Below, one piece after another: positions 1 through 9,621 of a stretch of DNA of 64,000 nt. A model generated the notes under the pieces. It ran no database searches. It was not told the origin of the DNA and saw nothing but the letters and a program-made list of their open reading frames with translations. Position numbers and translations under genes: made by a program. Numbering within the stretch: the stretch's first letter is position 1; each line of letters begins with the position of its first letter. The stretch lies in NCBI RefSeq assembly GCF_047824785.1, contig NZ_CP181167.1, positions 1 to 64,000 of the forward strand. The letters run 5' to 3'. The DNA is from Nitrobacter sp039808345. Lineage in GTDB: Bacteria > Pseudomonadota > Alphaproteobacteria > Rhizobiales > Xanthobacteraceae.

Positions 1-1428
1 ATGTCAGACACGGAACAGGAGCGCTGGTCGCGGGTGAAGGGTCGATTGCGATCGACCGTGGGAGAGGACATCTATTCAAGCTGGTTTGCGAGGATGGACC
101 TGGAAAGCGTGCATGGCGAGAGCGTTCGCCTGTCGGTCCCGACCCGGTTTCTGAAAAGCTGGATTCAGGCGCATTACGCCGAGCGTGTGCTGTCCTGCTG
201 GCAGGCCGAACTGCCGGACGTGCACCGGATTGATCTCACCGTGCGTTCGGCCATGCGCTGCGCGGCGCCCGTCCGGGAAGCGCCAGCGGGCGATGCGCGC
301 CGCCCCGAACGCAGCGAGGGCCGGGACGGCGTCGAGTTGAAAACGGTTGCGACCGCACCAGCGTCCGCCAACCATGATGCGCTCGGCGGCTCGCCTCTCG
401 ACCCGAGGCTGACGTTTCAAAGTTTCGTCACCGGCCGCTCCAATACGCTGGCCCACGCGGCGGCGCGGCAGGTCGCCGAAGGCCGGCGCGGCGACAGCGT
501 GATGTTCAACCCGCTCTATATTCACGCCGGCGTGGGCCTTGGCAAAACGCATCTGCTGCAAGCTGTCACATGGGCGGGGAATGCAGGGACGGAGCGCAGG
601 GTCCTCTACCTGACGGCGGAGAAGTTCATGTATGGCTTCGTCGCCGCGCTGAAGACGCAGACCGCGCTCGCTTTCAAGGAGGCGCTCCGCGGCATCGACG
701 TTCTGGTCATTGACGACCTGCAGTTCCTGCAGGGCAAATCGACCCAGGCTGAATTCTGCCACACCCTGAATGCGCTGATCGATGCCGGCCGCCAGGTCGT
801 CATCGCAGCCGACCGGCCGCCGTCCGACCTGGAAAGCCTCGACGATCGCGTACGGTCACGGCTCGCCGGCGGGCTCGTGGTCGAAATGGGATCACTCGGC
901 GAGGAGCTTCGGCTCGGGATCCTGCGGTCGCGGGTCGAAGCCGCGCGGGTCCACCACGCCAGTTTCGACGTGCCGGAGCAGGTTTTGGATTACCTCGCGA
1001 AAGCGATCACGCATAACGGGCGCGACCTCGAAGGCGCGATCAACCGGCTTCTGGCGCACAGCAAGCTCAACGCCCAGCCGGTCACGCTCGAAATGGCCGA
1101 GCGCGAGGTCCGTGACCTGATCCGTCCGCAGGAACCCCGGCGCATCAAGATCGAGGACATCCAGCGGGTCGTTGCGCGGCAGTATAACGTGAGCCGCTCG
1201 GACCTTCTGTCCTCGCGCCGCACCGCCAACGTGGTGCGGCCGCGGCAGGTCGCGATGTATCTGGCCAAAACGCTGACGTTGCGTTCCCTGCCCGAGATCG
1301 GCCGCCGGTTCGGGGGCCGGGATCATACCACCGTGCTGCACGCCGTGCGCAAGATCGAGGCGCTGGTGTCGAAGGACGCAACGCTCTCCGACGAGGTCGA
1401 GCTGCTGAAACGCCAATTGCAGGAATAG
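1..1428 (+). CDS. dnaA: Chromosomal replication initiator protein DnaA
   Basis: AAA+ ATPase that binds DnaA boxes at oriC, opens the duplex and recruits the replicative helicase. The 475-residue product has the full family layout: an N-terminal interaction domain (about 1-90), a variable linker (about 90-135), an AAA+ core with Walker A GVGLGKTH at about 177-184 and Walker B VLVIDDLQF at about 234-242, and a C-terminal helix-turn-helix with the DnaA signature GGRDHTTVLHA at about 438-448. The window opens exactly on the ATG, so the promoter and any origin upstream are not visible. dnaN follows in the same direction, the standard dnaA-dnaN-recF-gyrB order. Identification is secure from motifs and context. 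Confidence 0.98.
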   Translation: MSDTEQERWSRVKGRLRSTVGEDIYSSWFARMDLESVHGESVRLSVPTRFLKSWIQAHYAERVLSCWQAELPDVHRIDLTVRSAMRCAAPVREAPAGDARRPERSEGRDGVELKTVATAPASANHDALGGSPLDPRLTFQSFVTGRSNTLAHAAARQVAEGRRGDSVMFNPLYIHAGVGLGKTHLLQAVTWAGNAGTERRVLYLTAEKFMYGFVAALKTQTALAFKEALRGIDVLVIDDLQFLQGKSTQAEFCHTLNALIDAGRQVVIAADRPPSDLESLDDRVRSRLAGGLVVEMGSLGEELRLGILRSRVEAARVHHASFDVPEQVLDYLAKAITHNGRDLEGAINRLLAHSKLNAQPVTLEMAEREVRDLIRPQEPRRIKIEDIQRVVARQYNVSRSDLLSSRRTANVVRPRQVAMYLAKTLTLRSLPEIGRRFGGRDHTTVLHAVRKIEALVSKDATLSDEVELLKRQLQE

Positions 1429-1642
1429 GCGCGGGACGGGAGAATCCTTCCGGAAAAAGCCGGACCGGGGCGAACCGCGGGGCTTGCGCAGGAGGGACTT
1501 CCGCGTCACCTTACGGTCCCGCCGGATTTAAGCGAAATCAGCCTTGAGCTTCGAGGCCTCGCTTGAACTCCGAGGTCTCGGCGCCGCGAGTCCTCGCGGC
1601 ATTTTCAGCACACGACCTGAACCTGGATCGGACGGATTTGCA

Positions 1643-2761
1643 ATGAAGGTCACCGTCGAACGCGCGCAACTGCTGAAATCGCTCGGCCACGTCCATCGCG
1701 TTGTCGAACGGCGGAACACGATTCCGATCCTGGGAAACGTGCTGGTCCGCGCCGAGAGCGCCAAGCTGTCGCTGAAGGCGACCGATCTCGATCTGGAGGT
1801 AACGGAAACGCTGGCGGCGGAAACCGGCACTGTCGGCTCGACCACGGTTCCAGCGCACATGTTCTACGACATCATCCGCAAGCTGCCCGATGGCGCGCAG
1901 ATCGTGCTGGAAGGCGACGGCGACCGTTCGGTTCTAACCATCCGCGCCGGACGCTCCCGCTTCACCCTGCAGACACTGCCGGAGAATGATTTCCCCGATC
2001 TCGCGGCCGGCGAGATGACGCATGCTTTCACGCTGGCCGCAGCAGACCTGAAGCGGCTGATCGATCGCACCCAGTTCGCGATCTCGACCGAAGAGACCCG
2101 CTACTATCTCAACGGCATCTACCTGCACGGCGCGGGCAGCGCAAACAACGCAACGCTGCGCGGCGTCGCGACCGACGGTCATCGCCTGGCGCAACTCGAT
2201 CTCGCTTTGCCGAAGGGCGCTGAGGGAATGCCCGGAATCATCATTCCGCGCAAGACGGTCGGCGAGGTGCAGCGGTTGATCGAGGATAGCGAGGCCGAGA
2301 TCGGAATCGAATTGTCGCAGGGCAAGATCCGCTTTACCCTCGGCAACGTCGTGCTGACCTCCAAGCTGATCGACGGTACCTTCCCGGACTACGGCCGCGT
2401 GATCCCGCAGAGCAACGACAAGGAGTTGGTCGTCGACAAAAAGGATTTCGAGGCTGCGGTCGATCGCGTCTCGACGATCTCCAGCGAACGCGGCCGCGCC
2501 GTGAAGCTGGCGTTGTCAGCGGGCAAACTGGTTCTGTCCGTGACCAATCCCGATTCCGGCAGCGCCACCGAGGAGCTTGAGGTCGAGTACGCCTCCGACG
2601 CACTCGATATCGGATTCAATTCACGCTATCTGCTGGACATCGCCGCGCAGATCGAGGGCGAAGCCGCGGTGCTGAAGCTCGCCGACCCCGGATCGCCGAC
2701 GCTGGTGCACGACAGGGATTCCAGGGGCGCGCTCTACGTCCTGATGCCGATGCGGGTGTGA
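1643..2761 (+). CDS. dnaN: DNA polymerase III beta sliding clamp
   Basis: Ring-shaped processivity clamp that tethers DNA polymerase III to DNA. The reading frame is open from 1544, but the ATG at 1643 (MKVTVERAQLLKSLGHVHRV) gives the usual 372 residues and the conserved clamp N-terminus, so I chose it; the upstream codons do not look like clamp sequence. Three clamp domains are expected across the length, and the C-terminal LMPMRV is the typical clamp ending. It lies 214 bp after dnaA and 79 bp before recF. Confidence 0.97.
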   Translation: MKVTVERAQLLKSLGHVHRVVERRNTIPILGNVLVRAESAKLSLKATDLDLEVTETLAAETGTVGSTTVPAHMFYDIIRKLPDGAQIVLEGDGDRSVLTIRAGRSRFTLQTLPENDFPDLAAGEMTHAFTLAAADLKRLIDRTQFAISTEETRYYLNGIYLHGAGSANNATLRGVATDGHRLAQLDLALPKGAEGMPGIIIPRKTVGEVQRLIEDSEAEIGIELSQGKIRFTLGNVVLTSKLIDGTFPDYGRVIPQSNDKELVVDKKDFEAAVDRVSTISSERGRAVKLALSAGKLVLSVTNPDSGSATEELEVEYASDALDIGFNSRYLLDIAAQIEGEAAVLKLADPGSPTLVHDRDSRGALYVLMPMRV

Positions 2762-2840
2762 TCTCCTTCCGATCCGCGCGGCCCGCCCAACGCTGCGATG
2801 GCTGTACCGGGTACGAGGAGAAGAAGGCCGGTACCGCTGC

Positions 2841-3986
2841 ATGACCCCTTCCCGCATCCGTCGCCTGAGCCTCACCCACTTCCGCAACTACCGGGCCGCG
2901 ACGTTCGAGCCGCGCGGCAACATGGTCGTGCTGGTCGGACCGAACGGCGCCGGCAAGACCAATTGCCTCGAAGCCATTTCATTGCTGTCGCCGGGACGCG
3001 GATTGCGTCGCGCAACGCGCGACGACATCGCAGACAACGGAGGCGACGGCTCCTGGGCGGTGTCGGCCGAGATGCAAGGCGCGCTGGGCCTTGCGACGCT
3101 CGGCACCGGCATCGACGCGCCGGGCCATGAAGCGGCTCCGGGCGGCCGGCGCTGCCGGATCGACCGCGAGCCCGTCGCATCGGCAGCCGCGTTCGGCGAC
3201 CATCTGCGCATGGTCTGGCTGACGCCTTCGATGGACGGCCTGTTCACCGGGCCGGCGTCGGACAGGCGGCGTTTCCTCGACCGCCTGGTGCTGGCGATCG
3301 ACAGCGATCACTCCGGCCGAGTCTCGGCGCTGGAGCGCAGCCTGCGCTCGCGCAACCGCCTGCTGGAGATGCGTCACCACGACGATCTCTGGTGTGAGGC
3401 CGTTGAGCGTGAAACCGCCGAGCTTGCGGTCGCGGTCGCGGCGATGCGCGCGCAGACCGTGACGCGCCTTACGGCCGCGCTGGAGGCGCGCGGCGGGGCC
3501 TCCTCATTCCCCGCGGCAGGCATCCACCTCGACGGCTGGATGGAGAACGCGCTGCTGATCGAGCCAGCCACGGTGGTGGAGGATCGCTACCGCGAGATCC
3601 TGCGCGCCGGCCGCGCCCGCGACGCCGCCGCCGGCCGCGCGCTCGATGGCCCGCACCTCACCGATCTTGAGGTGATCTATGCGCCGAAGAACATGCCGGC
3701 GAGGGAGGCCTCCACCGGTGAGCAGAAGGCGCTCCTGATCGGCCTCGTGCTGGCCCATGCCCGGCTGGTGGCCGAGATGACCGGCATCATCCCGCTGCTG
3801 CTGCTCGACGAAGTCGTGGCTCACCTCGATCCCGAGCGCCGCGGCGCGTTGTTCGGCGAGCTTGCCGGTCTGGGCGCCCAGGTCTGGATGAGCGGCGCCG
3901 ATCCGGCCGCCTTCGCCAACCTCAGGGCCGGCAGCGAAATTTTCCAGGTGGATTCGGGCCGGATCACCCGCGAGCCACCCACGTAA
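2841..3986 (+). CDS. recF: DNA replication and repair protein RecF
   Basis: SMC-like ATPase that helps load RecA at single-strand gaps within the RecFOR pathway. At 381 residues it is normal in length. Walker A GPNGAGKTN lies at about 33-41, an ABC-type signature around STGEQKALL near 290, and Walker B LLLLDEVVAHLD near 320-330. The start MTPSRIRRLSLTHFRNY is the conserved RecF opening. It follows dnaN and precedes gyrB by 262 bp. Confidence 0.96.
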   Translation: MTPSRIRRLSLTHFRNYRAATFEPRGNMVVLVGPNGAGKTNCLEAISLLSPGRGLRRATRDDIADNGGDGSWAVSAEMQGALGLATLGTGIDAPGHEAAPGGRRCRIDREPVASAAAFGDHLRMVWLTPSMDGLFTGPASDRRRFLDRLVLAIDSDHSGRVSALERSLRSRNRLLEMRHHDDLWCEAVERETAELAVAVAAMRAQTVTRLTAALEARGGASSFPAAGIHLDGWMENALLIEPATVVEDRYREILRAGRARDAAAGRALDGPHLTDLEVIYAPKNMPAREASTGEQKALLIGLVLAHARLVAEMTGIIPLLLLDEVVAHLDPERRGALFGELAGLGAQVWMSGADPAAFANLRAGSEIFQVDSGRITREPPT

Positions 3987-4248
3987 TGCCATGGGAACCG
4001 GTCAGGACAGAGGCTGGAGAATCCCGCGGCTTCGCCTCAAGGCGACGGCTCCCGAGGTTGCGAATCGCGATTCGAGACGCTTCGCAAATCACCCGTCTCC
4101 GCCCTTGAAAAAACCAATAAAAATACCATTTATTCAATGGCTTATGTGGCACAACTTTGCGCTAGGCGCGGTGCTGCTTTCGTGCCAGAAATAGACTTCT
4201 CAACCGCGTCGACCGCGGCTGTCCCGGGACACCCTCTGAAGGCCTTTC
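3987..4248. other. recF-gyrB intergenic region with AT-rich block
   Basis: This 262-bp gap has a notably AT-rich block at about 4105-4150, unlike the GC-rich surroundings. That is where the gyrB promoter would be expected. No -35/-10 pair with standard spacing is convincing, and no gene is seen. Confidence 0.3.
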
Positions 4249-6690
4249 ATGAACGAACCTGCCCGGCAGCAAATTGCCGATACCCCATCTGTCGCGGCCG
4301 TCGAATATGGCGCGGAATCGATCAGGGTTCTCAAAGGCCTCGACGCCGTGCGCAAGCGGCCCGGCATGTATATCGGCGACACCGATGACGGCTCCGGTCT
4401 GCACCACATGGTTTATGAAGTGGTCGACAACGCCATCGACGAGGCGCTAGCGGGACACGCCACCGCCGTCGAGGTCATCCTCAACGCCGACAATTCAGTC
4501 ACGGTACGCGACGACGGCCGCGGCATTCCCGTCGACATCCACAAGGGTGAAGGCGTCTCGGCGGCTGAAGTTATCATGACGCAGCTGCACGCCGGCGGAA
4601 AGTTCGATCAGAATTCCTACAAGGTCTCCGGCGGGCTGCACGGCGTCGGCGTCTCCGTCGTCAATGCGCTCTCCAGCAAGCTGATCCTGCGCATCTGGCG
4701 CAAGGACAAGGAGCATCTGATCGAATTCGCCAACGGCGACGCGCTGGCGCCGTTGAAGGTCGTCGGCGACGCCAACGGCAAGCGCGGCACCGAAGTCACC
4801 TTTCTTGCCTCGACCGAGACCTTCACCAACATCGAGTATGATTTCGCCACGCTGGAGCATCGGCTGCGCGAACTCGCGTTCCTGAACTCCGGGGTCAACA
4901 TTCTGCTCTCGGACATGCGTCACGCCGTCGAGCGGCGCGAGCAGATGATGTACGAAGGCGGCGTGGTCGAGTTCGTCAAGTATCTCGACCGCAACAAGAA
5001 GGCGATGGTGGCGGATCCGATCATGGTCCGCGCCGAGATGAACGGCATCAGCGTCGAGGCCGCGCTGTGGTGGAACGACAGCTACCACGAGAACGTCCTG
5101 TGCTTCACCAACAACATTCCGCAGCGTGACGGCGGCACCCATCTCGCCGGCTTTCGCGGCGCGCTGACCCGGCAGGTCAATGGCTATGCCGATGCCATGG
5201 CCAAAAAGGAGAGGATCGCGCTGACCGGCGACGACTGCCGCGAGGGATTGACTGCGGTGCTGTCCGTGAAAGTGCCGGATCCGAAATTCTCGTCGCAGAC
5301 CAAGGACAAGCTGGTGTCGTCGGAAGTGCGTCCCGTGGTCGAGAACGTCATCAACGAGGCGCTCGCCGCCTGGTTCGAGGAACATCCGACCGAAGCGAAG
5401 CTCATCGTCGGCAAGGTGGTGGAGGCCGCGGCGGCACGCGAGGCCGCGCGGAAGGCGCGCGAACTGACACGGCGCAAGGGCGCGCTCGATGTCGCCTCGC
5501 TGCCCGGCAAGCTCGCCGACTGCCAGGAACGCGATCCGGCAAAATCGGAACTGTTCATCGTCGAGGGAGATTCGGCCGGCGGAAGCGCCAAGCAGGGCCG
5601 CAACCGCGAATTCCAGGCCGTCCTGCCGCTCCGCGGCAAGATCCTGAACGTCGAGCGCGCGCGCTTTGACAAGATGCTGTCGTCCGAACAGATCGGCACG
5701 CTGATCACCGCGCTCGGCACCGGAATCGGCCGCGAGGATTTCGACCTGTCGAAGCTGCGCTATCACAAGATCATCGTGATGACCGACGCCGACGTCGACG
5801 GCGCGCATATCCGCACCTTGCTCCTGACCTTCTTCTTCCGTCAGATGCCGACGCTGATCGAGGCCGGGCATCTCTATATCGCTCAGCCGCCGCTCTACAA
5901 GGTGACCCGCGGCAAGTCCGAGCGATACCTGAAGGACGAGCGCGCACTGGAAGACTACCTGATCGAGACCGGGCTCGACGACTGCGTGTACAAGCTCGCC
6001 ACCGGGGAGGACCGTGGCGGCCGCGACCTGCTGGCGCTGGTGGATGACGCCCGCGTGATCCGGAACGTGCTGCAGAATCTGCATAGCCGCTACAACCGCG
6101 GCGTGATCGAGCAGGCGGCGATCGCCGGCGTGATGAATCCGAGGATCACCGAAAATCTGGCGACGGCAAGCGCCGCCGCCGATTACATCGCCAAGCGGCT
6201 GGATGCGCTGGCCGACGAGGTCGAGCGCGGCTGGGCCGGACGCTTTGTCGAGGGCCAGGGATTTTTCTTCGAGCGCACCGTGCGCGGCGTCAAGGACGTC
6301 GCCATGATCGACGACGCGCTGCTCGGCTCGGCCGATGCGCGCAAGCTCGATGAATACGCCGGCAGGCTGCAGGAAGCCTATCCGCGCCCCGGCCTCCTGC
6401 GACGCAGGGATACCGAAACCGCGATCCATGGTCCGGTCAGCCTGTTCGAGGCGGTGACCGACGCCGGGCGCAAGGGCGTCGCGCTGCAACGCTACAAAGG
6501 CCTCGGCGAGATGAACCCGGACCAGCTCTGGGAAACGACGCTCGACGTCGGCGAGCGTTCGCTGCTGCAAGTGAAGATCAAGGAGGTCGACGAGGCCGAC
6601 GACATCTTCACCAAGCTGATGGGCGACGTGGTCGAGCCGCGCCGCGAGTTCATCCAGGACAACTCGCTCAGCGCCAATGTGGACGTGTGA
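4249..6690 (+). CDS. gyrB: DNA gyrase subunit B
   Basis: ATPase subunit of DNA gyrase, which with GyrA introduces negative supercoils. The 813 residues include the GHKL ATP-binding domain (EVVDNAIDEA near residue 60), a transducer domain, and the TOPRIM domain with EGDSAGGSAKQGR near 438 and DADVDGAHIRTL near 513. The C-terminus QRYKGLGEMNPDQLWETT is the conserved gyrase ending, which separates it from ParE. It is the last gene of the replication cluster. Confidence 0.97.
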   Translation: MNEPARQQIADTPSVAAVEYGAESIRVLKGLDAVRKRPGMYIGDTDDGSGLHHMVYEVVDNAIDEALAGHATAVEVILNADNSVTVRDDGRGIPVDIHKGEGVSAAEVIMTQLHAGGKFDQNSYKVSGGLHGVGVSVVNALSSKLILRIWRKDKEHLIEFANGDALAPLKVVGDANGKRGTEVTFLASTETFTNIEYDFATLEHRLRELAFLNSGVNILLSDMRHAVERREQMMYEGGVVEFVKYLDRNKKAMVADPIMVRAEMNGISVEAALWWNDSYHENVLCFTNNIPQRDGGTHLAGFRGALTRQVNGYADAMAKKERIALTGDDCREGLTAVLSVKVPDPKFSSQTKDKLVSSEVRPVVENVINEALAAWFEEHPTEAKLIVGKVVEAAAAREAARKARELTRRKGALDVASLPGKLADCQERDPAKSELFIVEGDSAGGSAKQGRNREFQAVLPLRGKILNVERARFDKMLSSEQIGTLITALGTGIGREDFDLSKLRYHKIIVMTDADVDGAHIRTLLLTFFFRQMPTLIEAGHLYIAQPPLYKVTRGKSERYLKDERALEDYLIETGLDDCVYKLATGEDRGGRDLLALVDDARVIRNVLQNLHSRYNRGVIEQAAIAGVMNPRITENLATASAAADYIAKRLDALADEVERGWAGRFVEGQGFFFERTVRGVKDVAMIDDALLGSADARKLDEYAGRLQEAYPRPGLLRRRDTETAIHGPVSLFEAVTDAGRKGVALQRYKGLGEMNPDQLWETTLDVGERSLLQVKIKEVDEADDIFTKLMGDVVEPRREFIQDNSLSANVDV

Positions 6691-6734
6691 GCCGGCGACG
6701 CCTCACCGTTGCGCTGGCGCGGCCCTTCGGATCT

Positions 6735-6747
6735 GGATCATGCTCTA
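6735..6747. repeat. Possible remnant end of a TAGAGC-type palindromic repeat
   Basis: GGATCATGCTCTA matches the 3' end of the repeats at 54209-54312 and 59618-59720. It supplies the stop codon (CTA on the plus strand) of the leftward PAN-domain gene. It is only 13 bp, so chance similarity cannot be excluded. Confidence 0.35.
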
Positions 6748-7311
6748 TCGGATGACGCCGGAGGTGAAGCCGGGTCTGCGATGCGGCGGCTTGATTTCCT
6801 TTTTCAGGAAACATCGCGCGGCTTTGCCCGCGTATCCCGACCGCGCATAGGTCCAGGCCCGGCACTTGCTGTCGGCATCGCAGGCATGCCTGCAAACCTG
6901 ATCGGCGTCGGCTCTCTCTTCTTTCCTGATCTCGAAATTGCGATAGTCGCCGCCTGAGCGATCGGTGGAGGTTTCCACCGGGCCGATCCGTCGCTCGATC
7001 ACACCCGCGCCGCGGACACCGGACACGCAGCACCGATTCGCGATTCGCGGGGGCACGGCGTTCTTGAGCCAGCATATCGCGGTTTCCGACCGTTCATTCG
7101 GATAGCTGAAGCTCCAGGCACGGCAGCGTCGGTCGCGTTCGCATGCCAGGCCGCAATCGACCGGATCGCCCGACCGCAACGGCACCCGCTGATAGTCGGC
7201 GCCGGGCCGGTCGAAATTGACCTGAGCGCAGGCCGGACGTACCGCCGGAACAGAGCTCCACAACAGCGCGGCCAGCAGAACCAGGCCCACTTTCAGTGCA
7301 TAGACTCTCAT
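6745..7311 (-). CDS. Exported PAN/Apple-domain protein
   Basis: 188 residues from the ATG at 7311 (MRVYALKVGLVLLAALL); upstream codons are open but would place 18 charged residues ahead of a good signal peptide. After the signal peptide (cleavage near PACA-QVNF) there are two cysteine-rich PAN-like segments. The first begins FDRPGADYQ and has CGLACERDRRCRAWSF; the second begins DRSGGDYRNFEI and has CRHACDADSKCRAWTY. PAN modules bind proteins or carbohydrates, and such proteins are common and functionally uncharacterised in this bacterial group. The ligand is unknown. It converges on gyrB. Confidence 0.75.
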   Translation of the reverse strand: MRVYALKVGLVLLAALLWSSVPAVRPACAQVNFDRPGADYQRVPLRSGDPVDCGLACERDRRCRAWSFSYPNERSETAICWLKNAVPPRIANRCCVSGVRGAGVIERRIGPVETSTDRSGGDYRNFEIRKEERADADQVCRHACDADSKCRAWTYARSGYAGKAARCFLKKEIKPPHRRPGFTSGVIR

Positions 7312-7528
7312 CACCTGCCGCAAAGCAGCGCATCCTGAACGAGGACGTGCGCGGATAGGAATCATTAAATCGCGCCCTCAATGTACGTTGGATGAACAAC
7401 CGCCGCGAAACAACCCGCTGACCCGATGATACCTCGATTCGGCGGGAGCCGATCGTTTCGAACCTGCGAAGTAACGGATGCGTCATCGCCGGCCTTCCGC
7501 CGCGAGTTCGTGATGCGAATCTCCTCTG

Positions 7529-7666
7529 TAGCGTTTTCGAGCGAAGCATGTCCTCGGGCTTGACCCGGAGATGGAATCCGGTTCGCGTGAAGAAAATGCT
7601 CTCAATTAAGAACTTGCGCGTATTCTGATCGCAAAACCGGTATCCACTTTTGCGGAATACGCGCTA
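7529..7666. repeat. Intergenic repeat, family C (GCGTTTTCGAGCGAAGCATG type), diverged
   Basis: Begins TAGCGTTTTCGAGCGAAGCA, continues through a TCCTCGGGCTTGACCC block and GGTTCGCGTGAAGAAAA, and runs into CGCGCTAGAGC. The core recurs at 21133-21226 (reverse), 33024-33111, 50949-51056 and 53946-54029. With the next repeat it fills most of the 455-bp gap between the PAN gene and gshA. Confidence 0.75.
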
Positions 7667-7770
7667 GAGCATCGGACCCGAAAGTGGGAACCGGTTTCGG
7701 GATAAATCCGATGCTCAATCAATTAACTGGAGTGGCGGCGCTGATTCCATTTGATCGGCCGCCGCTCTAG
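7665..7770. repeat. Palindromic intergenic repeat, family A
   Basis: An element of about 105 bp running from TAGAGCATCGGACCCGAAAG to GGCCGCCGCTCTAG. It contains two inverted pairs: AGAGCATCGGA...TCCGATGCT and AGTGGCGGC...GCCGCCGCT. Near-identical copies lie at 14712-14816 (reverse) and 54310-54414, with a partial copy at 50881-50947. Its right-hand CTAG contains the stop codon of gshA. Confidence 0.85.
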
Positions 7771-9137
7771 AAGGCATATTCGCTATAGGCGGGCTCCACC
7801 GAACCACCCCACGCGCCGTTGAACTTCTCCAGCATCTCCTCGGCCGGAGAGCGGCCTGAATCCAGAATCTGATCGAGCGACTCCAGATGTCGCGACTCAT
7901 CGCGGCCGAGGCGGTCGATACGGCCGCGCCGGCGCAATCCCCCATGCGCCAGCAGCAGGCACTCCTTGGCGATTTCAAACAGGTAGCGATTCTTGATCCG
8001 GGCCTTGAAACCCAACCGCGAGACATCATCGCGCAACGCCTGACGTTCCTGCGCATTCCAGCGCTTCGTGATGTCCCACGCCGCATCGAGGCTGGCGTCG
8101 TCATAGAGCAATCCGACCCAGAACGCCGAAAGCGCCGGCAGTCGCCCCCATGGCACCCCATCGGCGCCGCGCATCTCCAGATACCGCTTGAGCCGCACCT
8201 CGGGGAAAATTGTCGACAGATGATTGGCCCAGTCCGAAAGGGTCGGCCGCTCGCCGGGGAGGGCCTTGTTCCTGCCGTCAAAAAAATCACGAAACGAGGA
8301 GCCGGATACGTCGATGTAATTCTCGCCGCGCTTGACGAAATACATGGGAACGTCGAGCGCGTAATCGACCCAGCGTTCGAAACCCATGCCGTCCTCGAAC
8401 GCCCAGGGGATCATTCCGGCGCGGGCATTATCCGTGTCGCGCCAGATTTCCGAACGATACGACAGGAAGCCGTTCGGCTTGCCTTCGGTGAACGGAGAAT
8501 TTGCGAACAGCGCCGTCGCAACCGGCTGCAACGCGACCGACACCCGCAGCTTTTTGACCATGTCGCTTTCGGACGAGAAATCAAGGTTGGTCTGCACGGT
8601 GCAGGTCCGAAACATCATGTCGAGGCCGTGTCGGCCGACCTTCGGCATGTAGTCGTTCATGATCCTGTAGCGGCCCTTCGGCATCATCGGGATCTGCGCC
8701 AGAGACCAGGAGGGGGTCATGCCGAGGCCGAGAAATCCGATCCCGAGCGGCGTCGCGACCTCCTTGACCTGCGCCAGATGCGCCGCAAGTTCGGATTGAG
8801 TCTGATGCACCGTTTCGACCGGCGCGCCCGACAGTTCGAACTGGCCTCCCGGCTCGAGCGAAATCGCGCCCCCTCCGGTAACGTCATGAAGGCCGATGAT
8901 GTTGCCCTGCTCCATGATCGGCTCCCAGCCGAGCAGCAGTTGCATCCCCTCGAGCAAGGCACCGATGCCACGCGGTCCCTCGTAAGGTACGGGGTCGTGG
9001 CCCTGAAGCGTGAACGGCGTTTTCTCGTGTTCGGTGCCGATGCGGAACTCGGATGCAGGTTTTACACCGGCTTCCAGCCAGGCCACGAGTTCGTCGCGCG
9101 ATTGCAGCGGCGTCATATCGATCTGGTCACGCGCCAT
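7767..9137 (-). CDS. gshA: Glutamate-cysteine ligase (plant/alphaproteobacterial type)
   Basis: Catalyses ATP-dependent ligation of glutamate and cysteine, the first step of glutathione synthesis in the cytoplasm. The 456 residues match the plant-like GCS2/EgtA-type family used by alphaproteobacteria. Visible features are an early FRIGTEHEK metal/glutamate-binding stretch near 37, GGQFELSGAP near 137, and the family-typical DMMFRTCTVQTNLDFSSE near 195. It starts at MARDQIDMTPLQSR. The stop codon TAG is formed by the end of a palindromic repeat (7665-7770), so the natural C-terminus may have been altered slightly. No operon partner is visible. Confidence 0.93.
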   Translation of the reverse strand: MARDQIDMTPLQSRDELVAWLEAGVKPASEFRIGTEHEKTPFTLQGHDPVPYEGPRGIGALLEGMQLLLGWEPIMEQGNIIGLHDVTGGGAISLEPGGQFELSGAPVETVHQTQSELAAHLAQVKEVATPLGIGFLGLGMTPSWSLAQIPMMPKGRYRIMNDYMPKVGRHGLDMMFRTCTVQTNLDFSSESDMVKKLRVSVALQPVATALFANSPFTEGKPNGFLSYRSEIWRDTDNARAGMIPWAFEDGMGFERWVDYALDVPMYFVKRGENYIDVSGSSFRDFFDGRNKALPGERPTLSDWANHLSTIFPEVRLKRYLEMRGADGVPWGRLPALSAFWVGLLYDDASLDAAWDITKRWNAQERQALRDDVSRLGFKARIKNRYLFEIAKECLLLAHGGLRRRGRIDRLGRDESRHLESLDQILDSGRSPAEEMLEKFNGAWGGSVEPAYSEYAF

Positions 9138-9621
9138 GAATGATCCCGATGCGGGGCGTTGCGACCACGCGGTGTCACTTTGAAACGGATATGAGCCGAA
9201 TGGCTCGTAATCGCGAAAGATGAAAGAGACATCATCGCGCGAACGCTCCGTCTCTCACAGCAAGCGCGGGAGCCTCATTGCAGGAACAACCGGGCCGGTC
9301 AAGCAGCCCTGCAAAGCATCGCAGCCTCAATGCTGGAGAGTTCGCGCCGGCGCTGGCGGCCGGAACTTACGCAATCCAAAGTTGTGTTATCGCCGCCAAT
9401 CACCCTCAGGATGAGGCCGCGACCCGATAAAACTCCTGCGTTCCGTCTCAAAATGACACTTTTGGCGAGCGGCGGCCCCACTCGTTAACTGCTTGTTTAC
9501 CGTAACACGAAAAGGTTGAGTCTCAGCGGCGGGACCCGCGCCAGTTTGGATTGTCCTATTCAGGATTGGCACGGGAAACGCGAGGGCGCATCGGGGTGCG
9601 CGGTCGACACTGGACGAAAGC
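9138..9621. other. Intergenic region between divergent gshA and the Sel1-repeat gene
   Basis: A 484-bp gap between two divergently transcribed genes that should hold both promoters. I see no RNA gene, no clear terminator and no family A-D repeat. The short open frames lack coding character. Confidence 0.4.

Noticed and set aside
1..60. Origin of replication at the window start
   Set aside because: The window begins on the dnaA start codon; no DnaA-box cluster or AT-rich unwinding element is visible inside it, so the origin is probably outside.
4105..4136. Possible sigma-70 promoter for gyrB
   Set aside because: TTGAAA is present, but candidate -10 boxes have wrong spacing (13 or 20 bp).
4495..6570. 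691-codon open frame antisense to gyrB
   Set aside because: Mirror frame of a highly conserved GC-rich gene. No domain, ribosome binding site or codon logic of its own.
7529..7770. Repeat cluster considered as a CRISPR array
   Set aside because: Different repeat families, no regular spacers, no cas genes anywhere in the window.
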